Below, in pieces: positions 23,691-35,379 of a DNA stretch of 64,000 nt. Origin of the DNA: Ulota crispa (Eukaryota; Streptophyta; Bryopsida; Orthotrichales; Orthotrichaceae); NCBI GenBank assembly GCA_963920765.1, contig OY987242.1, positions 15,772,002-15,836,001 on the forward strand. The letters run 5' to 3'. Every line of letters begins with the position of its first letter. Position 1 is the first letter of the stretch. The notes below the pieces were generated by a model. The model saw nothing but the letters and a program-made list of their open reading frames with translations. It had not been told where the DNA came from and ran no database searches. The position numbers and the translations under genes are program-made.

Positions 23691-26250
23691 CTCCATTTTG
23701 CATTCTTTGATTAAGAAATCCTACCTCGTGGCATGAAATTGGATTCTTCCACCTTGATTGACTGTTCAGGGATTTAGAATTAGGTTTCAAGTGCCTTCGC
23801 TTTTCAAAGTGCTCACTGAAGGTTCCTTGTGGCATGATCTACATTACTTTGACAGGGTCCCATAGCAGTCTTTTATCTTGTCCGCCTTAGCCTCCCGGAG
23901 ATCTAGCTGAGGTTCTAGGGTTTGCAAAATGTAGTCTCTGCAATCCCAGGGGGAGCCTCTCTGAGGTTAGGCGGTTACGTTCACTACAACATTGCTTTTG
24001 ACAGCATGCTCGCATGTACCCGCCCCTTCCAAATTGTACAATGCGATTTGGTAGAGTACCGCTTTCAGTATGAGTCTTGTATTCGTGGCTTCTACCTAAG
24101 TAGGCTACATCCACAAGGTAGATGGAGAAGCATTTTCAAGCTTCCGATTTAAATTCTGGGTAGTGACTGCTCAAGTCCTCTTCTAATATTTCACGTGGCA
24201 CTCTAGGTAGTGAACCCGTACTTGACTTTATAGTTTAGGATTTATTGCTACGACCAAGTAATCTAGAGTCCACCATCACATGTAATAGTGTAATTGAACA
24301 TGAACTCTGGTTTCACGAATTTATTCAATCAATGCCTATCTTTTGCCAAGCTTAAACATATTTGTATTAAAGTTTTGGAAACCCATCAGCAATGATCCTA
24401 GAATTGATTTTCAATGATACCCTAAGTGTCTAAACACAGGCTACGTAAGCTAAAACATGGAAATTCAACAATAGCAAATTCACATTTTTTCAGCTGAATA
24501 AAAGGTAACTTAGCAATCCCGCCAAATCTAGCAAGTTTAAAGAAAGTTGCCCATGACTGAATCCTTACTATGACACTTCAAATTTCAAGTCAGCTTGCTA
24601 CCCAATAATAAGTGGATAGGCAATCCACATCTACAATCATATGGATTGTCTCTTGCTAGAGTATAAATAAATTCATGGTGTAATGACCAAGACAATGGAA
24701 GTCATAGGGCTAGCATTTCACTTTACAAAAACCTAGACATTAAAATTTCCATATGTTCCCAGAATTTATTTTCCACCTAGTTGTCTTCATGTTCTACAAA
24801 TTCTTGTTTAGGGGTCCACAATTTCAGGCAATTGTTACAACCACTTCTCATCCACTTGCGCATACATACAGTTCATTATCTCCTCATCCAAAATTTCAGC
24901 TTTGAATAGGATACCCACCCCCCGCCTCCCTACATAAAATGTCATGTCGCCATGAAAAACACAATTCACATTAGGATTGAAGCAGATGTAGGGTTTAGTT
25001 ACAGTAGGGCATGTTAGGAATGATAGCTTTCATGTTGCATGAAATCTTTCTCATTTGAAGGAATACTTCAAGAATGATGTTTTCTTACTTCACGTGCAAA
25101 TACGCATATATAGTTACACATGCTTTCCTACTTACTGCTAAAAAGGGGGTCTAATAACTTCATGTTGTGATTTGAAAGTAGATACTATCCTATGATTGAT
25201 TGCCCACTTCACCACCTAGGATGTGACTATGTCCCATTCTATTTTTTCCTTCACTGTGCGGTAATACAGAGGCATTGATCTCCATTCTGCAGAATGTTAG
25301 AAACCTCATACTACCTAATGCCACTGGCTTTGCTTACATAGTGAGCTGCTATAGTCACCCTGCACACTAGTCACTCCTGACCTGTACATTGTAATGTTCT
25401 TATTTACTTAGAAGCACCACTCATTTATCTACCATGTCAGCAGCCATGTCCTACGTCCATTCAAGGAGTCACCTAGGATCCCAAGGCATATTACATATCA
25501 CTAGTACCACTTCCAACAACATGTGCTTAGACAGCTGCACTTTCTAAGTACTTCCTCTACGCAAACGGCACATACTATACATACTATTTACGCTACGGAA
25601 TGTACTACAATGTTTAGCAGTACCTCCGCGTCCACTACAGAGTCCACTACAGTCCTACACCATACTACTGTAGTGAACTTGGTGGGCATTGTACTTTTCC
25701 GGTATTAGTTAGAGCTCTCTCCACATTCTTGACTATCTAGTACGACATGTAGTATTGATTGCACTCTTTTCTGCAACTGTTCACCCTAGATAGCATTGCC
25801 GCTACCACAATATCTCTAAGTCTCCACTGTTGTGTTGATGACAAATTCTACACCACTCTAGGTTCTATAATTCACATTCCACTACGCAATATGTTTGGAA
25901 GAGCATGTAGCACAAGTACTTATGGATTACATAATGGAGTTTAGTACATTCTTCCTGCCCATGCTCCTCGTATCACTTTGTATTGTCCATTGTAGTGCAA
26001 AATAGTACTCAGTCAACTTGAAGACTCACCTTATATAACATTCCATGTATTACTTAATACTATTCAGGTACTAAATGAAGGGCTAAACACCCTGTGCTAC
26101 GGCGACATTGTATGTCTTAGCACTAGCTGTACTACATTACACAATATAACAGACTTGTCACTTCAGTCTTTGGGTAGGACATTGTCTATCATTTGTTACG
26201 TTTTATTGAGTCTTCCTAATAATTGTAGAAACGCATCAAAGCTGTATTTT
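23691..26250. other. Non-coding stretch with a TAC-rich tract
   Basis: No credible gene. From about 25250 to 26170 the sequence is strikingly rich in TAC, GTA and TACTAC words, a composition that reappears at 34780-35350 and 38280-39250. Confidence 0.4.
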
Positions 26251-26259
26251 GTGTTGATT

Positions 26260-26839
26260 TGAGTTGTGCCTCACGTAAACATTCCTTTACGCAGCGCGCT
26301 GGAGCCCATCCGAAGTTTGGAGACTCTAAGAAACCCCAGACGGTGAAGCTGCACGCGCAAGGAGGATTTCGCAATGTAGTACAGCAGTTAACGTCAATGC
26401 CACATACCATCGACATCTGACAATAGGAACTCACCTTAGACAATGAGTTTGTTCCTCCAATCACGTACAAAAAAATCCAATTTGAGGATCAAGACGTTTA
26501 CAGAAAACGTCTCTTCCACGTTAGAAAATTGCGCGCCAAAACCTACACAAAGTAATGGTGCTTATGATCTTGGGTGGAATGGGAGCGTAAGCTTGAAAGA
26601 CAGCAAGGCAGCAAGCGATTTAGAGCTTGAAGTGCTCGTCCACAATAGTCTTTGCAGACAAAATCAAAGAAGGCAACACCATTGAGGGAGCTGCAATGCT
26701 AATTATTAGAGCTTTTCTAACCCCAGTAAAGTTTAGGGTCTCCAAAAAGAGGGATGACTCTAACGCTTCAGACTACCAGACAGAAAAAGATGATGACAAG
26801 GATGGCAACTCATTTTTGGATAGGCTTGCAGAATTTCAG
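26260..26839 (+). pseudogene. Decayed coding fragments, family unknown
   Basis: Frames at about 26270-26419 (containing GDSKKPQTVKLHAQGGF), 26434-26530 and 26627-26839 (containing DKIKEGNTIEGAAMLI and NSFLDRLAEFQ) have normal amino-acid composition. The last ends at a TTTCAG|GTTTGA donor-like site. They are separated by stops and one frameshift. I cannot assign a family. Confidence 0.3.
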
Positions 26840-29180
26840 GTTTGACTACAATCAATGTTGTCCTGATGGAGATCCCTCCATCATGTAAATACTTGTTATT
26901 TATTTATATTTGTGTTGATTTCAATAAATCAACAGTTGAGGCAAAATGGATGGTTGTGGTAAGGATTACGGTTTAGTGACAGCGCAGTGGCCATAGATTC
27001 CAATGCATTGGGCTGTCTTATCACATGCACAGCTCAAAAAAGTAGGTAGCGGGTTGGCTGGGCTAATTTTTTGTCTCACTAGCTGCCATCACTGTTAGAC
27101 GAGTCCGATGAGATTTGAACCCAGACCAGCGGGCGATTAGAGACGATCGCTTTTTAAACCAACCAAGTTCAAGACTTGGCAACTAAAAATAAGTGTTTGA
27201 CGCTATTATATGCTTGCAAGAACACGTGGCCACTTTACGGTGGTATTTTTCTTGTAATTATTATTTTTATATGTTTATCTAGATGTTTTGAAAAGCTCAT
27301 ATATTTTACCATTGTTTGAATAAAAAAATTAAAGACTTAAAATTAAATGAGAAAGGTGTGGAAAAAAAAAGAATTTGACATCTATAGTGGGGTTAGAATA
27401 GAGAGATGCATGGACTGATGTGCCCCATTTCTCTACCTTAGATATGGCCAAAATTAAGAAGGAAAGATTTTTTAGTATGTTGGAAGTTAGTGTATGAGTG
27501 TTGGTGAGAAGAGGAGAGAAATTCCAAAATTTTGATGTGAAAGAACTTTTTGTTTATAAATGATTTTGAATTGAAATTTAGAAGAATTGTTCCTTGTATA
27601 ATTACTTTTCCAAAATAAGTTTGCAAATTTAATTTGGAATTGTGATGCAAAAATTATGAGTGTTTGAACTTTGGAGTAAAAAAGCCAAACTATGAAGAAA
27701 TGCTGAGACTTTGACAAGTTATAGTTTATGATTTGTATATCATTTTGCAACATGATTTGGAAGGAGTGTTTATCTTAGTTTTAATTTTTTAGAAAGTCCT
27801 TAAACTTAAGATTTGAAGTTTGGAAGATAAAGTTATAAAGGTGTGAAGGATTGGAAGTGGCTGCCCTTTTATTAGGAGAAAGCCAAAACTTTGAAGAGCT
27901 ACAATTTTTGGACATGTTGAAATTTTTTTTTTCAAATTTTTTGGAGTGATAGCTTGTTGTCATAGCTTTCCAAATTATCTTCAACCATTTCATTTGGAGT
28001 CTTATTGAAGAAATTATAGTGTGTAGAAGTTTTGAGTTTGAATGTTTAAAAAAAATTGAGACCCACACTTTGATTGACTAGATTTTTTGCACAGAATTTT
28101 ATTTTGAAGTACAAATTCTATAAATTGTAGCTAGTGATATCATCTTTCTAAATTGATATCACATTTTTATGGATAATGTGTAAAACAAAAGTTATAGAGA
28201 TTTATAGAGGCAATGTTTAATTTGCAAGGAGGAAGAAGAGCTTTTACTTTGAACTCACATAACTTTTGGACAGTAGCTTAAATTGAGTTGAAATCTAAAA
28301 AATGTTAGAAGACTAGAAGAGCTTTTCACATTACTATTACATTTAGCATTTGGATCTTTGAGCCATATGTGGCACTAGATAGAAGGTTGCAGCCTTTTTA
28401 AAACTTGTTATTTGTGATTTTTTCATTGTTTTTATTAAAACATGAAGACTTAAAGATATGAAGATATGAAGACTTCAAAAGGAATGCTTTGAATTTATTT
28501 TATATGTATGTGTGAGATGTGGCTTTATTATTCTTAACCGGTTTTGGAAGCTTATTTGTCAAATCATTTTCATTATGTTTTGTAAACCTTGTTGTGGGTA
28601 GTTTGAGTTAAACCAAACTTAACCTCATTTATTGTTGTGGTAACAAAGTGAAATTGATTATCCACATGGTCAAGACTTGCTTTGTTCTCACAATTTGGAG
28701 TTTTGGTCAGCAGATCGTGAATTTGATTTTAAGATCTTGTCATATAGACAGTAGCTGGTGTCTATTGTCCCGATTTATCCGTCTTGTATCTAGTAGGTTT
28801 TCATCCCTACTTTGACCCTTATACCCTTAGAGCCAGCCATATAATAGACCAACAAAAGACTGAAAACTGAAGATGTGAAGAGTAAAGATCAAGACTGATA
28901 ACGATTTTTAGTTAGCGATGCTCAATCGCAGCGAGACACCCTGCGTATTCCCAAGACGCACTCTTCTCAACTCAACAATGCTTCCGCTCTTTTTTCTTGT
29001 ATTGTTTTGCAAATTTTTCATATAGTTTAGAATTGCGTCTACGTACTCAGCTATGCAAAATGATTCACCTACACTGCTGACCGTATTCATCCATGATTGT
29101 CCTTGTAGCGACCAAAACGTACTATAAAAACCTACACTGCCGACTAGTGCAAAAAGGCCTTTGGAGGACTTCTAAATACC
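26840..29180. other. AT-rich non-coding stretch
   Basis: No exon-like sequence. A tRNA-like box lies at 27104-27172. 27230-28750 has a monotone A/T/G texture (recurring TTTGAAG, GATATGAAG) that may be a decayed retrotransposon, but I could not place terminal repeats. Confidence 0.35.
27104..27172 (-). other. tRNA-like remnant
   Basis: On the minus strand GGGTTCAAATCTC resembles a T-arm and B box, preceded by GCGAT/ATCGC that could pair as an anticodon stem and by a GGTTGGTTTAA D-loop-like phrase. No 7-base acceptor stem pairs, so it is not a functional tRNA; a tRNA-derived SINE or pseudogene is more likely. Confidence 0.25.
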
Positions 29181-29197
29181 ATTCAGGATGTCACCTC

Positions 29198-32100
29198 GTG
29201 CTTTGTCAAAAGATGACTTTTGGGAAAAGCTTAATCTCAGCAACAGTGGCATTAATCCGCATAAGCTCAAGCTTGGCAAACACGTGAGTACAGAAGACAT
29301 GGACGCAATTTTCAGATCTAGCAAAAGTTAAAATGGATACAATTTAGCTAAGAAAATTACAACTGTTTAGTGACGCAATGTAAAAGTGCTATATTACATC
29401 TGTTATCAAGAGGAAACTCTAGTGCATCATGTCGCTAAAAAACTACCAATGGGATGGATACGGCAGCTGTAATAGGGCGCAAAAATTGACTGGGCAGAGT
29501 TTGCAATCGACACAATTCACCTTTAGTAGATGAACTACAAGGTGAGCGTCAAAACATGGCTGATACGACTCTAAACCGTGGAAAAATCCAACATGGACAT
29601 TGCGTCTGAAGTGGATGGCATTGTCCGTGACAATGCATGTGCGGACAGCCAGACTTTGGGAAGAAGGCCTTTCGACACACTGCAACTAAGGACGCACCGC
29701 CTGAAAGCAAAGCCGATCTAGAGTCGGCCTTCACAATGCCAGCATTTAACTTTGACATGCTTTTTTCAAAGTTAGACGCTCCACCTAGTTTTAGTTCATT
29801 TGTACAAACTTCTTGCCTTTTTTACTTTGATTGAGTACTTCTCTACACTGGTGTCTAATTCTGCCATCCCATGTTCACCTTCTTTCTTTTGCGTAATATG
29901 TTAGGAACGCCAACATTTTTAAGTAAATGAGGGAGGAAGTAGACTCCCTCGTGGATGAGTCCAGCAATATTTTATATAGACCTGCAAATGTAGAGAAGGA
30001 GGTCTCTTTCTACAGTGCCATGGTGGACCAGCTCATCAAGCAGTTTGCCAAATTTGTGACAACATTCGACTTGCCCGCCGTCGCAGATAAGGAGAGTTGG
30101 TGCAATAGGGTGGTAGGCGATGGTCCCATGCACGACATGCTCAGAATTAATCTAAATGAGCATGCAAACCTAGCCAAGCACAAGCGGATGCTAGAGGTCA
30201 AAGAGGAACGCATTGGTTGTTGCCTTAAGGCCTCCAACTGTTACTTGATGGTCCTTAGGGAGGAGCGGACAACCCTCCAATCTAGACGCCTAAGCTGTGT
30301 CATGCACTCAGCCTCTCTTTCTACGCCAGGACTAGACACTCTTTCCATACCGGAATTTGGTGAGATGCCAGCACGACCAGCTTGTGCAATTTGCTCTGAT
30401 GGTTTTCTCTACTAGCATACTCTCATTTGCAACTGTAAGCACCTGTATCATCTCTGGTGCGCTGCGTCCTGGTTCCAACAAACTTCAGATTGCGCGGCCC
30501 TTCACTACGGTCGTATATCACCAATGTGGCTCAAGGTTTGTGGATTTCAAGGAGTGGACAAGGAAGATTGGAGTGCTGCCACTCGCAACAGTGTCACTCC
30601 AAGACATGCAGTTGACTTCTCTCCTCAAAAATCCGTTGGAGTTGAAGCGCACTTTGGTGAGTGCCTACTCTTTACCTTGTGCAGACTAGTCTAAGCTGAA
30701 GCTTCTTGGTAATTGCCTCTAAGCCTCTATCCTTTCAATTCATTTGTTTTTAGTAAATCCATCTTTGCTAAAATTGTCTTTACGCAAATCTGTTACAGAG
30801 ACGTGAGCTATTCTCAAACAATGGGAATGCCACAATGTAGTTCATTGAATGGTACTTTTCCATCCATTTCTCTAAGTGTGTGACCCTTTTTCTTGAATAT
30901 ACCATGTTGTTTTGTTCAGACACAAATACTACATTGGTACATTCTCTGCTAAAAGAAGAGAATAACGGAATTCTCTCTTTTAGAGCATAGAACTTACTAT
31001 CTTCATGCGTCACACCTTTCTAGTAATTTCTAGCGTCCCATTTTGATTTGGTAATATAATATGCTTTATATCCTTATATACTCTTAAGAAGTTGCTACAA
31101 AGTTCATCAAATCATGAAGTCCTCCTCGGAGTTAGTATTTGAGTCTCCGCATAATATAACTAGTTTTTATTCTACATTTCACTCGTTTATAACCCCATGG
31201 AGATGCTCTAATGTGATTGTGCTTAAGAGTTGGTAGAGACAAAAACTATGTGAATGGTATCACAAAAGATATCTCACTATGAGATCTGAGTTTCCTTGAA
31301 ATCATATTGTAGGTGCTATTGTGGTTGGAGGTCTAGCCACAGCATCAGCTTTTGGGAGTATCTTCTCAATCTTGCTTGCAAAAATAGGCAATAGAAGCAG
31401 ACGCCTTTCATTGCTTCAAGGGTCCCTCACAGTTGCCTCAGACTTGTCTAACATTTCTCCTCTCACTCAGAGCTTACTCCACTCTCCTGCATGCGTAGTA
31501 GGTCTCGCCCACAACGTTCAAGTTCTAGAGGCTGCTCTGTCAGGAAACGCTGTAGGGCTATTGTGAACTTCTGCGCAGGTCAACAACAGTATCAGTGGTT
31601 GTAACAGCAACCGCCATATCTTTGCCTCCAAAATTGTCTCTGAAGACCTAACAGCCAAGGAGATTACGTTGCTGTATGCTAAACCTATTGTCAATCACAT
31701 GTATGTGGGTCTTTATTCGTTGCCGCAAGTGCTCCTGTATGTTTGGAACGCGAACATATGATAATGAGGCATTCTCATGTCAAGTTCCTGTTGCATGTTC
31801 TCGCCGTACAAAGGTAAACGGCAAAGCAAATATATCAACATTGGAGACAAAGACCACAGCCACTGGAATGGAGTGCTCCCTTCCAGACATTAATCTAGCA
31901 TCCATTAAGGATTTGTACATGGAGTTCTTTGAGGAGGAGGAACTGAGAGTTTCCCAAATGTAAATTGCAGGTACGTTTTTCATTCTATGAATTGCCATGG
32001 TGTATGTCTAATTCCTTTGCGGACCCTTCAAATTTTTGTAGTGCTTTAACATTGTTTGTAACATTCCTTGTCCCTTAGGTAAAAGTGAGGCTGGGATTCA

Positions 32101-33000
32101 TTTCCCACTTTCTTTGCAAGAGGATATTGTACTACGCAATGATCCATTTTCCTCTTTGTTGTCCATTTTAAAGGCCTCAAAGGCTACTACAGAGGCTGCC
32201 AAGAGTCCTTCAAAATCCCATCAAGGTTGCTCTTCGCCCCATTGCACAAGGGCGCTTTGCTCGGGGAGATCACTCCTTGTGATTTTACGATATACACGTG
32301 AGTTAAAAGGGTATTTGATGTAGGGCTATTTATCTAGAATATGGTAATTAAAATGATTGTATTTTTATATAAAAAGCTGCGCCAATCATATTTCTAGTAC
32401 CCTATTTTTTTTTTTAATTTATTCATTTGGTTTTTAAATGGGGATATTTTATGTATAAATTTTGTTTGTCCAATTTGATCCTATCTCTAGTATTCATCCA
32501 AAAAAAAATCTTACTTTCCTTTACATAAACACATATGGTATTTACCATGAAACCAATAACAAGCATATGAATTAGAGGGCTATTGTCTAAGTGAAATTTT
32601 TTAGTAACAACTTCTTAGTATTTTTCAATTCTATGGCACGTATTTAAAACAATTTAACATGGAGAGCAACAAACAACACTAAATTTTTTTACAACTCCCA
32701 TTTGTCAAGGCTATTTTTTTAATAAAAAAATCCTATAGCCTAATGTTTTTACAGACCCTAATTTATATATACTAAAGTATATAGTATTTCATGAACCCTA
32801 TAGTAGATTACATATTATATAAACTTTTTGTCCTTTGAATAAAATGGACCTTATCTTTTAACTCACGTGGTTCCTAAAACATAGGCTAGTGATCTCCCCG
32901 AGACGCTTCATTCATCAAAACAACAAGTGCCAATGGCGACTGCGCCGAAACTGAAGGGGCATCAAGCAGGGCGCGTTGCCAAAAATCTAAAGGTAACAAA
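29198..33000 (+). pseudogene. Cluster of exon-like segments, possibly the 5' part of the SET pseudogene
   Basis: Protein-like frames end at splice-like signals in series: 29198-29340 (ALSKDDFWEKLNLSNSGIN); 29637-29834; 29927-30366 (a helical stretch with MREEVDSLVDESSN and NRVVGDGPMHDMLRINL, then TTTG|GTGAGA); about 30450-30657 (ending ACTTTG|GTGAGT); 31316-31566 (opening at ATTGTAG|GTGC); about 31582-31699; about 31745-31972 (ending TTGCAG|GTACGT); 32080-32300 (opening CCCTTAG|GTAAAA); and about 32887-32989 (AAAG|GTAACA). The frames are interrupted by stops, so it is not an intact gene. I recognise no domain. The same strand and position suggest it belongs with the SET pseudogene, but that is inference. 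Confidence 0.33.
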
Positions 33001-33492
33001 AGATTGAGCGTTCTCCGCCATCATCTCTGGTAGGATCTACACATGCTCGCTTCAGAAGGAGGTGCTCTTGTTCCAAAGAGTACACCTTTGATCTAGAAAG
33101 GCGGTACTCATGCTTGTTGTCTAGTATTCTTATAGCTGTCTTGTAGGGAGTTCCGGCTTTGGTATTCCTTTGCGGCTATTAAAGGCCGCTTTGAAATGAA
33201 AAACTACTCCACATAGCATTGGTACTCCTTGTCCAATTTCTCTGTACGCAATTGTTTTTATTGGCACCATGTTGCGAATACAACACCGAGGTGACGTTGG
33301 ATCACTTGTTGTATATGCAGGGTCTTATGTGCATGTCACGACCATCAGTGGTTGTAGTCCATCTCTCGGCTATGTACGTCTTAGAAAGAGTGAACCTACG
33401 GTGTGCTTTGTTTTGGACAAGTTTTTTCATTTTTGACTTTTCTTAAAAATAAGTTATCAACACAAGAAACCGTTGAGTTTGATTGCTCTTAG

Positions 33493-34857
33493 GGTGTTGG
33501 GAGCATTCCCATTCCTTGCTCTCAACGTGGTGGCATAGAGGAAATCCCACACTGGAATGTGTTGTCTTACAAGTATACAGTGCGTAATGTTTTGCACTCT
33601 TCCGTATTGTCGGGAGCATTATTAGAAACCCCATCTACAGGAATTTGGTGCAACTGTGCAACTTTGTGCACAAATTGGCATGGTGGCTGCTGCTGTTGCG
33701 TTCTGAGCGGTGGTTGTTCATACAAGAGAGATGGTTGGTTGAAAGATCGAATTGTACAGGAGGTTAAACTTTAACTATTTCCACTCACCAATGAACTAGA
33801 ATGTTCTACTCTCTATCATAGATTTCTTCTAAGGCTAGTCTTGATACAGCCAATACATGTTCTAAGATTCCTCGTTAATGATTACATGTACTCTAATGTT
33901 ATCGTCCACCCAAACAGTTCCTGTAGTGTAGAGACGGAGGCCTTGCGTGGATGGTGCATTGCTCTAGTGAATTTCTATGTGAAGAATATTGGAGGGGAGC
34001 ATGCCCAAGACATGTATAGCAGGTCTACATAAAGGAATGCTTGTCCATCTGCCAATGCAGCCCAAACTGCTGTAATCAAGTCATGTAGAGGAGAATCACT
34101 CAACCATTTGAGGTCTTAATTCTTGTTTTCTATCTTTACTCACATACTTAGATCTGTTGAATTTTTATTAGTGACACGTCTTCAATTTATACTGCTCCAA
34201 TGATTTGCAGGTATTCATTACTAGTAGTCAAAAGGGCTAGGGGATCTAGTCCATGCAACCAATTTGTAAGGGTTGCTTCCTCTTTGAGTGTGCGGGGGAA
34301 GTTGTCACCCAAGCTGAGTTGATAAAGCAAGGGGGGAGCAGTAAATTGACGTTTCTATTAGACGCGCATTGGCAATTGGAGCTATACAAGGGGGATGACA
34401 ACTTGCTCTGCATTGACACAGATGTTCACACAAATATAGCAAGGTGGATGAATTACAGGTGAGCACAAGGTATCCGCCTCATCTAAACCCAATCAAACCC
34501 CGTTTCAACAAAGTTCCCTAATTCGATTCATTTTTGTCCTAGCAGGTGCAGCGACACAAACATCATGGAGATGCCAGTGTGGATCAACATCACCATGCCA
34601 ACTCTTTATCATGTAAAGATTGGCCAAGCTCTTATTACAGATGAAGTGAATTCAGTCAGTAATGCTGCCCCATCCACAATTTATTGTTACAACATCATGA
34701 TAGTGGTTTGAAACATAGGTGGCATTTTTTGCAAATCAAGACATTGCAGCTAGAGAGGAGCTCACATGGGACTACGGAGTTGAGTTTGTATTATCAGGGT
34801 CTGGTGTGCTTCCTTTTGTCGGCGCTTGTGAAAGTTGATTTTGTAGATCTTGTGGTT
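33493..34857 (+). pseudogene. Broken SUVR4-type SET-domain histone methyltransferase
   Basis: Exon-like blocks follow the order of plant SUVR1/2/4 proteins. 33493-33771 holds a pre-SET cysteine cluster (CNCATLC, then GGCCCCVLSGG and KRDGWLKD). 34023-34112 continues it (KECLSICQCSPNCCNQ, aligned with KEC-x-K-CGC-x2-CGNRVVQ). 34211-34458 begins the SET domain (VFITSSQKG, CAGEVVTQAEL, LLDAHWQ, NIARWMNYRC). 34546-34612 (NIMEMPVWINITMP) and 34719-34857 (AFFANQDIA, REELTWDYGVEF and a remnant post-SET cysteine motif) complete it. The last four blocks join in phase with canonical splice sites. It is broken by TAG at 34086, 34238 and 34247 and a TGA in the post-SET motif; at 34238 the stop replaces the conserved Trp of KGWG. 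The catalytic NHxC motif reads NYRC. Most changes are C-to-T or G-to-A, as expected for decay of methylated DNA. Confidence 0.8.
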
Positions 34858-35379
34858 GAAGTACTACTTTATACCTACAAGAATACTAGATGTATTACAA
34901 AATTCAACTCTGGACTACGTAGTATTGTCTGCAGTACCAAAAAGTGGTGTCCTCAGGGAGGCAATAGTTAAAGATGTAGGACTAAGGAGTTGTACATTGT
35001 ACTACGTAGCTATTGACATTGACCTTGACAAAGAAACCGTGCATTGCTTTGGGAGAGGGGTTGGAGTAGTTGTTTCATAAAGCACATAGACTATACAACA
35101 TACCTCGTAGCCTTCAATAAATTATACTTCATAGCCTTCAATAATTTATAGCAATGGAGGGAACGGTTGACTCTACTACACTGTACTGCGTAATACTACA
35201 TTGTATATTGCCCTCCATTGTTGTGAAATGCCTTCAAAACCGTAAGGTATTATACGTTATTCAAAAATTAGGTCTAATACAACCAACGCACTTGATTTGT
35301 AAGCATTCAAACTGTGCAGCGTACTTAGTGTGTTTTGTTGTATTCCTCTAAGGCAGAGTTAATGACATCAGTGCTCTCG
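34858..35379. other. TAC/ACGTA-rich spacer
   Basis: Between the two convergent pseudogenes. CTACGTAG-type words occur at about 34914 and 35003 and GTACTAC words are frequent. No coding signal. Confidence 0.4.

Noticed and set aside
34086..34249. Idea that TAG is a sense codon in the SET gene
   Set aside because: The three TAGs replace different conserved residues (Gln, Trp and another) and a TGA is also present, so random transition decay is simpler.
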